The translations under genes were made by a program, and so were the position numbers. Below are positions 26,801 through 38,800 of a stretch of DNA of 64,000 bases, piece after piece; positions within the stretch are counted from its first letter, which is position 1, and every line of letters begins with the position of its first letter. The stretch is from Steromphala cineraria (lineage: Eukaryota; Mollusca; Gastropoda; Trochida; Trochidae), in contig OU744732.1 in NCBI GenBank assembly GCA_916613615.1, positions 55,157,727-55,221,726 of the forward strand, written 5' to 3'. The notes below the pieces were generated by a model. It ran no database searches, was not told the origin of the DNA, and saw nothing but the letters and a program-made list of their open reading frames with translations.

Positions 26801-29800
26801 ACAACTAGGCCAATCAGAAAAGCTAAATTTTCATTGTTTGATGCTGCATGGAGTTATCTTCATCCAGAAAACTCCATGCAACCAAATTTAGAATCACTGA
26901 TTGTTGAGATGTATTCAAAGAATCCAATTTTCTTTAAATGATTCCAATAGGAATAGGCTTTCATAAACACTTAGAATGTGATCTGTTTAACTTGAAACTT
27001 GATTGATCAATTGATATTTCCTTATTGTATTTCCTTATATGTATAAAAAGGTCATCAGGACAACCTCTTATACAGGCCAATGTTAGATCCACAGTATAAA
27101 CAAATATCATACTCTCGATCTACATTTGTTTAGATTGGTCATGTTCCAATTCTCCTTGCAAGGCACCAGTCTCAATCAGTTGCTTATTGAAGTCTCCCTG
27201 CAGTTTATCACATTTTCTGTGCCAACTCTTTGAAATCTTGCATCTGCACTTGGGAAGTCCAATTAGAATATTTCCTTCACACTCATTTAGAACATTGATT
27301 GCAATATTTCTTTCTTAGTTTATCAGTTTATCTAAGTAAACCTACCCTCAATAATACCCGTTTCACTCCGATATTGAGTCTAGCAAGATCTAGTAGCGGG
27401 TCACGTCAGCCGACCTTTTGCAAACCTATGACCCTCCAACTTTATCTGTGTGATTGCAGACTATTGCTGCTTGGTAAGACAATCCCTGATTGGTCAATTT
27501 GATAGATCAGTTGACGTGAGATACTACTATATCTCGCTAGACTCAATATCGGAGTGAAACGGGTATTATTGAGGCAAGGATAGTTAATTTTATTATTCTT
27601 GGAATAAAACACTGTTGCAAAATGCCATGGTCAGGGGATGTTTCTTTAATTTACCAGATTGCAGTGGACATAACTGTATATTACTTTCAAAGTGTTGAGG
27701 GCACTGCACTCAATCTATAAATTGTGACAAAATGTAGCAAGGCTTCAATCAATCATTGATGGAGACTGGAGCAGGTAATGACTTGCAGGGGTTGAGTTCA
27801 TAAATATGATATTTCCTATCTATCACAGCACACTATCTCTTCATCAAGGCAGGCTTCAAAACCTTGCATTGCATAATAAATTGTATAGAAGAATGTGTTC
27901 AATAATTACTCAAGTAATAACCGATTGTATCTAAATCATTAATTTCTATTAAAGCTCAGGTATATCTGATTGCTTTATAAATCCACATTTTAATATAATA
28001 TCCATAATCATGAATATCTATTAGAGCACATGTATTTTCTGATAACTTTGAAATCCATAAAGTTAGTTTTGTTTCATTCTCAGAGATAAACATAATTTCA
28101 GAAAAGGTAGGTATGGGTTTCTTGAACACATTCTTCTGACTGGTAAAAGTGTATCTTACGAAGACAACAAAACTACAGAGTTCCAGATAAGCTCCGCTTT
28201 TTCTTACAATTTTCAACCTTCATCAGTAGTAATGAGAAAAAGTAGTGAAATATACATGAAATTTCAAACATTTAAAATAAAATAAATCACTAAATATCTC
28301 TTATGTATAATAATCAGTTTTCAGGTTTTTAGATACAAATTGTAATTGAAGTAATTGAGTGTCCCCTTCCTTTAAATTAAAAAATCAATTTCATAATTAT
28401 AGCCATGTTTACAATTTTGGTGACGGTTATCAACCAAAATAATTTAATTGAAAAATGCTTTTAAACATATGTTTCTAAACAGGCACCGTTGTTTAACATC
28501 ACAATGTCTAAATCTTCTGGTAGCAAATCCAAACTGGTTAAAATATTTATTAATTTTAGGTAGTGAATTGATCTTATTTTTCTTGATTATTTCCCCCTTC
28601 AAATCCCTTGTATCAGGCCAGTAACGTTACACAGCATATCTAGAACTCTGCAGGCTATATATATATATATCCTCTATGATATCAACTGTTTCTGAACATT
28701 AACCCACCGTATGCCGTGGACCCTTCAGCCAGTTCTTGGGACAGTTGGTTGTTGCTGCTGTCGTTGACGGGAATGATTGGTTGCGGAGTGGTTTCAAACC
28801 TGATCAAAGGGAGATCACCCCGTGTCGGACCTGGGTCTTTTGCTGTTGGAGAAAAAAGAAGGATTTGATATTTCAACACCACCAACCAACATTGATCGAT
28901 GGTGGTAGTCAATTAACAGACATAACAGTTAAAGGTGCAGTAGGACGTTTTTTGACAATTTTATATTTTCAATTTTTCACTGATAATTGTAAGTTAATTT
29001 TAATGCTATTAAAATGTATTATTCTGATATTGTCAAAAATCTCATTACCCAAGCCAATCAACCATAGTCAGAGGACAAAGTATGAAGATTCACATAAAAT
29101 CCATTGGCGGCCATTTTATGTGAACACCTTTAATTCATTTTGTGTAAGGAAAAGAAATCGCATGGCTAAATTTTACATGACATATTTGATTTATCACTGC
29201 TCCATTTCTTTTGAATACATTGTCTTTCAATTGAAACCATTAATTTTCATTTACCTGACATCACCTTATATTCCCCCTAAAAACGTGCTACTGCCCCTTT
29301 AAAAGAGAAAGTCAATATCTGTTTCATGTCTGGCATTAAGAAAAAATACATTAAGTTTCAATGTTTAAGGTTTTCTCTATGCTGATCATTTGTGAAATCA
29401 ATATAGTACTAATTATTAAAACATTAGGAAATATTGAACAAATTTTTACTTATTAATAGAACAGTGTTTTCGAAAAAGTGCCTGCCCGTCTGCCGATGCC
29501 GACTTCTGTCAGATTTGGAGAAGAGATCAGCAAGCCTGGATGACTTGTGTGATATTAGAGATACCAACTGTCTTCACATTGCAGGGCTTGTTGAATATTA
29601 AGGAGATAGGAGATCAGGTAGATTTGTCAAACAACAAGCCCTGCTTGCTTGTAGGCTCTAAGCATGTTTCAAACACTGATAGTACAAACTAAATGAGGTT
29701 CACCTATGCATTGTTTGTTGTTTCTGTCCAGTATGAATCCCTGGGCACACGCACACTGGAACGACCCTTCGGAGTTGACGCACAGTTGTTCACATCCGCC

Positions 29801-32800
29801 ATTGTCGTTAAAACACTCGTTAACATCTGAAAAAAGATATTTCAAAATAATGATTTCTTCATTTATTGTCCATTAATTCGAGACTAATTTCTTTTAGTTT
29901 CAAAATCAGGAATTAAACTCTTCAGATATATCACAATGAGGTTTTTCTTACTCATGTAAGGAACCTTTTACGAATGCTTCTATTGCAATACCAAACTACA
30001 GTTGCCTCCCTTTCACTGTGCCAATGTTTGATTTTGAACACCTCTTGTCAGTTTCTCCAACAATTTTTTCTCATAGCGGTTACCCACTGATGGGCCTCAT
30101 CTCAAGCATCTGCATATTCTTGAAAGCGGCATTAAACCCCAATCATCTCACCCCTGGGTTTAATACCGCTTTCAGGAGTATTTCACTTATATCACAGCTG
30201 CTAGTACTATTGCAGGGAGAAAGACTGCAACACTCTTGTGGCTATGTATTGTGATGAAACCTGGGAGCATTGGCTTAAACTTGCATTGAACAAACTGATA
30301 TCTATTTTTCTCCTCAAGATGCTTTCAAGAATAAATAAGACAGTTGTAAGATGATCAATGAAAACAAGTATTTATCATATGATTGCCATTTTGGATGACT
30401 TTTGTGGCAAGTTTCTGAAAATACTTTTCAAGGACTTGTTTCTCTTGAAATATTGACCAAATATACAATATTTGTCTATGATCAGCTCTGACAGTAACAG
30501 AGACAATATAAAGCTTGTGTTTGTAGGAAATGATTTGGATCCCATATAGGGAAATAAATGTAGGCTATTGACAGGCAATCCTTTAAAGGGGCAGTAGCAC
30601 GTTTTTTGATAATTTTGTATTTTGAAATTTTCACTGATTATCGTACGTTAATGCTAAATGTATTACTTTGATAGTGTCAAAAATCTCATTACACAAACCA
30701 ATCTTCCATAGTCAGAGAACAAATTATAAAGATGCACATAAAATCCATTGGCAGCCATTTTTGTGTGAACACCTTTAATTCATTTTCTGTAAGAAAAGGG
30801 AATCGCATGGCTAAACTTTACGTTATATATTTGAATTATTACTGCTACATTTAGTTTATATACATTGTCTATCAATTGGAACCAATAAGTTTCATTTTCC
30901 TGACATCACCTTATATTCCCTCTAAAAACGTGCTACTGCCCCTTTAAGATATCAATACAAAAATTTCTTAAACAGTCATACTTGTTCCATTTTACTATTC
31001 AAATCCTTATTTTTAACTATAATGGCTTAAGGTTTGATATCACACTGAATGGCAACATGCAGTTTCACATTACACATTTTTCTTTTACTATACTTACATT
31101 TGGGGGTGGATTAATTTGTTGGTTTGTTTGTGGATTAATAAATTTTAAAGTCATTTATGGGTATTCTTTGGATATCCAATTAGTAAGATATACCAAAATT
31201 AACTATGAAGCATTTCAAAATCCTTTTAATGCTAAATTTGTACAGGTTTATCCTCAAAAACAATTAATGATTGTTGATTTTTCATTCCCCTAACATAAAA
31301 CAATCTAATTATATTGTAGGCATCTTGGAACCACCTATCAACACCAACTGCCACGACTAAAAGTTATGCTTTAACAGCAAACATTTTGAACTTTCCAAAA
31401 TATTTCAATTAAACTGGTTAGCTAGATCAAAAGGGCTTAGCTCTTTGTTAATAAATTTTACTGAAAAACTGTGACACATGACAATCTGGACAGCAAGTTT
31501 ATGCAACTTTGCTCTTCAAGGGCAAGTGTTATTAGTTCATGGAAATATGATACTGACAATTTCATGTTAAATTAGCTGGAAAAGATGTATCATGTTTTGT
31601 GGCACTTTCCTTAAAAATGAATATATAACACAAGTACTGTTATTTTCATTCAAGATTAACTTCTTTACATTTGCATCATTTAGAATTAATTGATAAATTT
31701 AAATACACAAAATTGAAATATCATTTATTAAAAAGTACTGAATATTTCATGTAAATTTAGTTAAAAGATGTATTGTACGTGTTTTGGTAACATTTTCCCT
31801 AAAAAGAAATGTATAACATAAGTACTGTTAATTTCATTCAAGATTCAAGATTAACTTCTTTAAATTTTCATCATTTAGAATTAATTGATAAATTTGAATT
31901 AAAAAAATTGAAAAACCATTTAAGAGCTATAGGTTGATATTAAATAGTACTGACATTTTCATGTAAAATTAGCTAAAAAGATGTATTGTGGGGTTTGTTT
32001 TGGCACTTTCCCACTTAACAGGGAATGTATTACATGAAAATATTATTTTCATTCAAGATCAACTTCCTAAAAATTATATCATTTAAAAAGGATTGATACA
32101 TTTGAATTAACAAAATATGAAACATTCAAAGAGAAGGTTGAATTAGGGGGGAAATAAACTTGATTAGCTCAATATAATTTTTGAATGGAAATTTATGTAC
32201 CGGTAAAGTGATAACAATATTTTACAAAGGAAAAATCTTTGGCTGAAAATTTTCATGCAAAAAGGTTAAGAGATACTTCATATTAGAATATTTTTATGGT
32301 TAAGTTGCAAGTTACTTATTTCATCACTTATTAGATGCATATTGTAGACAAATTACTGAATCTTTTTATTTCATTGAGAAATGATTCATCAAAATAATGA
32401 TTGACAAAATTGAAATTACATTTAAGATAGAAAATATTCATTGCAATTTTGTGACATCACTAATAAATACAGTTAATTTTTACAATTCCTAAAATTTAAG
32501 AAAACAATTATGCAACATAATTGATTCTGTTAACAGTTTGAATATTCCAGAAAGACTCCTCACAACATTGAGGTAATATTTCAACTGGGGAATCATTTAC
32601 GGAGGATGTTTTATACTTGATCTATTGTCTCTGTAATCTCCAAACGAGAAAAGAAACACAATGTTATTGTTCAACGTCACCATAAACCTGCCCTGCCACA
32701 CTGCGCTGACAAGACCTAGAACGGAACAGCAGGGTGGTCTTAGTTTGTGAAGTGGGGGTCTGTCATGGATGTGGGGCTGCTGTTTAGTTTGTGGTGGGTG

Positions 32801-35800
32801 ATGGGGTAGTAATAGGATAGGTGGATAAGTAGAGTGGTCTTAGTTTGTGAAGTGGGGGTCTGTCATGGATGTGGGGCTGCTGTTTAGTTTGTGGTGGGTG
32901 ATGGGGTAGTAATAGGATAGGTGGATAAGTAGGGTGGTCTTAGTTTGTGAAGTGGGGGTCTGTCATGGATGTGGGGCTGCTGTTCAGTTTGTGGTGGGTG
33001 ATGGGGTCGTAATAGGATAGGTGGATAAGTAGGGTGGTCTTAGTTTGTGAAGTGGGGGTCTGTCATGGATGTGGGGCTGCTGTTTAGTTTGTGGTGGGTG
33101 GTGGGGTAGTAATAGGATAGGTGGATAAGTAGGGTGGTCTTAGTTGGTGGATGTGGGGGTCTGTCATGGATGTGGGGCTGCTGTTCAGTTTGTGGTGGGT
33201 GATGGGGTAGTATTAGGATAGGTGGATAAGTAGGGTGGTCTTAGTTTGTGAAGTGGGGGTCTGTCATGGATGTGGGGCCCCTGTTCAGTTTGTGGTGGGT
33301 GATGGGGTAGTATTAGGATAGGTGGATAAGTAGGGTGGTCTTAGTTTGTGAAGTGGGGGTCTGTCATGGATGTGGGGCCCCTGTTCAGTTTGTGGTGGGT
33401 GATGGGGTAGTAATAGGATAGGTGGATAAGTAGGGTGGTCTTAGTTGGTGGATGTGGGGGTCTGTCATGGATGTGGGGCTGCTGTTCAGTTTGTGGTGGG
33501 TGATGGGGTAGTATTAGGATAGGTGGATAAGTAGGGTGGTCTTAGTTGGTGGATGTGGGGGTCTGTCATGGATGTGGGGCTGCTGTTCAGTTTGTGGTGG
33601 GTGATGGGGTAGTATTAGGATAGGTGGATAAGTAGGGTGGTCTTAGTTTGTGAAGTGGGGGTCTGTCATGGATGTGGGGCCCCTGTTCAGTTTGTGGTGG
33701 GTGATGGGGTAGTATTAGGATAGGTGGATAAGTAGGGTGGTCTTAGTTTGTGAAGTGGGGGTCTGTCATGGATGTGGGGCCCCTGTTCAGTTTGTGGTGG
33801 GTGATGGGGTAGTAATAGGATAGGTGGATAAGTAGGGTGGTCTTAGTTGGTGGATGTGGGGGTCTGTCATGGATGTGGGGCCCCTGTTCAGTTTGTGGTG
33901 GGTGATGGGGTAGTAATAGGATAGGTGGATAAGTAGGGTGGTCTTAGTTGGTGGATTTGGGGGTCTGTCATGGATGTGGGGCCCCTGTTCAGTTTGTGGT
34001 GGGTGATGGGGTAGTAATAGGATAGGTGGATAAGTAGGGTGGTCTTAGTTGGTGGATTTGGGGGTCTGTCATGGATGTGGGGCTGTTGTTCAGTTTGTGG
34101 TGGGTGATGGGGTAGTAATAGGATAGGTGGATATTGTGGATTTCTGTGCTGATAAGAGCATATGAATGAAGTAGCAGTGTGGTTTTAGTTTGCAGATGTG
34201 AGGCCACTGTTAAGGATGTGGTGACTGATGGGGTAGTAAAATGACATATATTGAATATTGTGGAATTCTTTGCTGGCAAAACTATTTGAATGGATTAGTA
34301 GGGTGGTCTTAATTTTCGGATATGGGGGTATATCATTGATGTTGGGCACTTTTGAGGATGGTGGCTGAAGGGGTAGTATAAAGATAGGTGGGGCGGTGAT
34401 TATTTTGGATTTCTATGCTGACAAGACCATGGATTGGAGTAGCAGGGTCTGTCATGGATCTAAGAGCTGTTGTTCAGCATGTGGTGATAAAAGGATAGGT
34501 GGGGGTGAATATTGTGGATGTCTGCGCTGACAATTAAGACTATAGAATAGAGTAGGGTGGTCTTAGTTTGAAGATGTGGGGGTCATGATACATGAGACTC
34601 GATCACAATCACATGGTGAATATGGCTAGTTTGGGACTTAGGTTTTTCACTGCCACACTATGTAAGAAAGTAGAGTTAAGCCATTAATTGGGTGGTTCCT
34701 TGGGCTCTGGTGGGAGGTGATGAGAGAGCAGGGGTGTGGAGTGGTTCAAATCTTTCCACTTGGAGCACCATGAGAACACAAGGACCATGAAATACAAGAG
34801 AGACTCACCATCAAATGGTGAATATTGGCAGTTTGGGACTTCTTTCATTGCCACAAGTAAGAAAGTAGAGTGAAGCCGTTGTGTGGTTTCTGTGGGCTCT
34901 GGTAGTATATGATAAGAGAGAAGTGGGATGTGGAGTTGTTAAATCTTTCTCCTTGGAGCAAATGGTGGATATGGGTAGTTAGGGACTTTATGTTTTCATT
35001 GCCACACTATGTAAGAAAGTAGAGTAAAGCCGTTGGGTGGTTTCTTTGTTGTCTGGTAGGATATGATGAGAGAGGGGGGGTAGGGGGTTGGAGTTGTTCA
35101 AATCTTTCCACTTGGAGCAAATGGTGGATATGGGTAGTTAGGGACTTTGGGGAGTTGTTCAAACTTTCCATTTTGAGCACCATGACAACACAAAGCCCAT
35201 GAAATACAAGAGGGACTCACCATCACAAGTGCAGCCGTCCCTGTTGAGGAGGAAGCCCTTCCTACACACACATGTGTACCCTCCTGGACTGTTGTTGCAG
35301 TCCTGGGTACAGCAGTTGTCTCCGTTCACACATTCATCAATGTCTGCAATATCATATCAAATCTCCTTAAAAAATTAACAAAAGGTGTCCTTGGATGATC
35401 TCTTGACTTAATCATCCCTTTAAGTCAAAATTAGACAAACGTCAAACTGCCAACGAAAAAAATGACACAATTAACAATCAATGATTTATCAATCTAAGAC
35501 AAACTGAGAATAATCAAGATGTCTTACCTTTGCACGAAATCCCATCAGCCCTAAAGGTATTTCATTTTTTGCACTTGTATAGTTAGAAAATATATAAATT
35601 AGACAATTTCATGACCTTGAACAACCAATATGTCCTAGCTACCTTTGCAGAACATCAATATGTGCCTGTAAAATTGGAAACTCTTTGCACTGATGTTACT
35701 TAAAATGTATTTTACTAATTTAATGACCTTTAACAATTTCATGACCTTACTCTGCATGATTTCCCATCAGCCTCTTCAGTACTTAGAAGATAAATAGTTG

Positions 35801-38800
35801 CGTTTGTAAAATTTCCGGGATTCATTGTTATTCAACACCCGCAAATTTAGTTTAAAACCGACGGCGTTAGCCGGAGGTTTTAAACGCTTAAATTTGCGGG
35901 TGTTGAATAACAATGAATCCCGGAAATTTTACAAACGCAACTATTTATCGATATTGTAACATGACCGTTAGTTATAAGCATTTTAAGAGCGAACTCTATT
36001 TTTGCGTAGGGAACTCTGAGTTGAAAGGATCTAACGACTGATCCATTATTGTTATAGGTGTTCGCAGCTACAAAGAAGAAGGAATTCCCAGTGTTATAGA
36101 CATTAAAATAGTGTTCTAATATTGCAAACCAGTTGCACTCATAACGGTGAGATCATATAGTTTTCACTGTGAAATTTACGATAGAGAAAACAGTTATATA
36201 ATTCATGAACCAACAGGAACAAACCCGTCTGATAAAATATCTTAAACTCGCCTAGACCATTGTGACGGTGACGCGATCACTGTGACGTCATAACCGTTGG
36301 CCTTTGTGACGCCGTGCCATGGGAACGGCATTCGAAAGAAACCGGCCGCATGGCTCAAGGCGGCAAATTAGGAGAAACTTAGCCAATTAAGAAAGTTTGG
36401 TTACATAAAGCTAAAGCAAATAGAAAAGGATTTTTGGCATCTACGGGAATGCGCAAGTTAGAAAATGACAGCAACAACAGTAAAATGTGAATCGGTCGCG
36501 AATATTGGGAGAATCAGAACATTTTAATGTTGAGGTGGACCAAATAATGTATCCTTTCGCGGTGATTCGCCTCAGCCAATTTGCGGGTGTTCATTGCCAT
36601 TTAACACTCTTCAAATCAACCAATCAGAAACGAGTATGTACCGAAGTCATGTTACAATTGTTATTTGACAATTTCATGACCTTGTACAATTCTATTACCT
36701 TGGTTGACAAAATCAAGATGGCTTACCTTCGAAAAATTTCCCATCAGACTGTTAACTACTTGTATTTGACAATTTCATGACCTTGTACAATTTTATGACC
36801 TTAGTCAACAATACCAAGATGGCTTGCCTTCACAAGATTTCCCATCACCTAGTACATACTTGTAATTTGAAAATTACATGACCTTGTAGATTTCTATGAC
36901 CTTGGTACAAAAATTCAATCGATGGCTTACCTTCACAAGATTTCCCATCAGCCGGAACAGTACTTGTAATTTGAAAATTACATGACCTTGTAGTTTCTAT
37001 GACCTTGGTCAACAAAATCAACATGGCTTACCTTCACAAGATTTCCAATCAGCCCCCTACAGTACTTGAATTTGACAATTTCATGACCATGTACAATTCT
37101 AAGACCTAATTAAGTCAACAAAATCAAGATGGCATACCTTCACAGGATTTCCCATCAGCATCTACAGTACTTTCATGACCTTGTAGAATACTATTACCTA
37201 AGTCAACAAAATCAAAATGGCTTACCTTCACAAGACTTCCCATCAGCCTGTAAAGTGTATCCTTTCCTGCAGGAACAGATGGCACCACCGGCGCCATGGC
37301 GACACTTGTGGGCACATCCACCATTGTTCACTGCACAGTTGTCAATGACTTCCATCTCAATTCCTGACAGAATCAGAAGCAAAACAACAATCACTTGAAG
37401 TTCCATTTTCATTGATAAACTAATTTCAAAGTGATAAAGGTCTCTCTAATTTTATTCAATTTCAAAGTCCACTTTCTGATATATGTATGCAATGTTGACT
37501 GTTTTCTAGTTTAACTATGTCCTTCCCTTGCAATTGCGATTTGAGAATCGTCGATTTCTAGCATTGTTTGGTAAAAATTGAGCAAAAATTGGTTTATCCT
37601 CCTTTGAAATTCTTTTAGTGGAAAGCTTCCCTGTTTTGTCCAATATGTGAAGATTCAGTGATGATTAATCTTTACTTCTGATTTTAATAATGAAATGCAA
37701 ATCCATTGTTCACTGTTTTCTGAATCTGTCAGAGTCTAGAGAATGTCACAAGTGAGGAACTATCAGACATTTTATCCAATGAAAATGGCTAAAGGTAAAA
37801 GTCCACATGTCCTTTAAATTTCACTATATATCATTTAAAAACACCAACAGTTATTGATCAAAGGGAAAGCACATCAATAACTGAAGATCTGAAGAAGAAC
37901 TTTTCCTTTGAAGAATTCTATCCACAAGTAAGAACAATGATAGTGATGACAAGTTTGATAGTGCTTTCTTCACAACTTGTTAACTATTGATGCTATTCCC
38001 CTGCAACTTGTTTCAAAACCGATCTCAGAATGAACACACTGTAGTAAGGACAAATTGTCTCTCTGTAAATTAACGGTTGAAATTGAGGTTAGGTAAATAC
38101 TTTATCAAGACATATCAGCCTTGGCTGCACATAAACCTAACTCCAGACACAGTCTAAGATTAAAAGACCATTAAACAAAATTAAACATGTATTTCTGCCC
38201 TGTTATGTAAACACGGATTCGAGACAGATGAGTTTAATTGCAAATTTCATCAACTGACAGGAGAAAAGAAACAGAAATTCGCCTCAAGCTTTAATCACTG
38301 TGATTAGTTGTAGGAAAACGCTATGATGTGTCTATAAAATGGCTGCCAGGAATTTTAGCTTGAAAAGATAAGAAATGTCACTTAAAGTTGGTGTAGGACA
38401 GGCAATTACAAATGTTGACGAATTTATCTATGACAGTGGCTGTCTTTCACGTTTTAAAACTGTCATTTAGTCCCTAGCTCATTATCCTTGCTGGCAAAAA
38501 ACAGAAAGGTTTAAACACAAGAGATGAAGATGACAGGAAAAAAAAATAAGGCGTTTGACAGCTATTTGTAAATTTCATCAAACTTGGAGAAATTGTCATT
38601 TCATTTTGTCCGAGGAATGGCTTTTTTTAAATAGTAGAAATCGTAATTCGAATTGAAACAAAGAACTCCAAAAAGCATAAAAAGTGTCACAACATAAATC
38701 TTTTCCTTTTATTTTACAAAATGATAAAAATGAAGTTTTTACAAAAATGTAATTCAAAGGCACAATGGCAACAACAGTAATTTGAAACGAAAAATGTATT

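Larger units (their letters stand above)
29827..35220. other. Intron 9: repeat-dominated
   Basis: It holds the SINE-like piece (30120-30265), MITE copy 4, an AT-rich block at 31500-32560 with loosely repeated ~200-bp text (catgtaaaattagct, aaaagatgtattg), the 100-bp minisatellite and the exon 9 donor repeats. No coding exon seen. Confidence 0.65.

Noticed and set aside
28736..29302. Plus-strand 188-codon open frame
   Set aside because: It spans the antisense of exon 11 and MITE copy 3; both explain it without a gene.
33989..34279. Minus-strand open frame of 96 codons rich in Thr, Ser and Pro
   Set aside because: It lies in the 100-bp minisatellite; the composition follows from the repeat and there is no domain or splice support.
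37212..37412. Apparent signal peptide [17 protein letters not shown] in frame with EGF domain 4, as if a second gene started here
   Set aside because: The hydrophobic stretch coincides with the polypyrimidine tract and AG of a good acceptor in the right phase, so it is better explained as translated intron. An alternative promoter remains possible.
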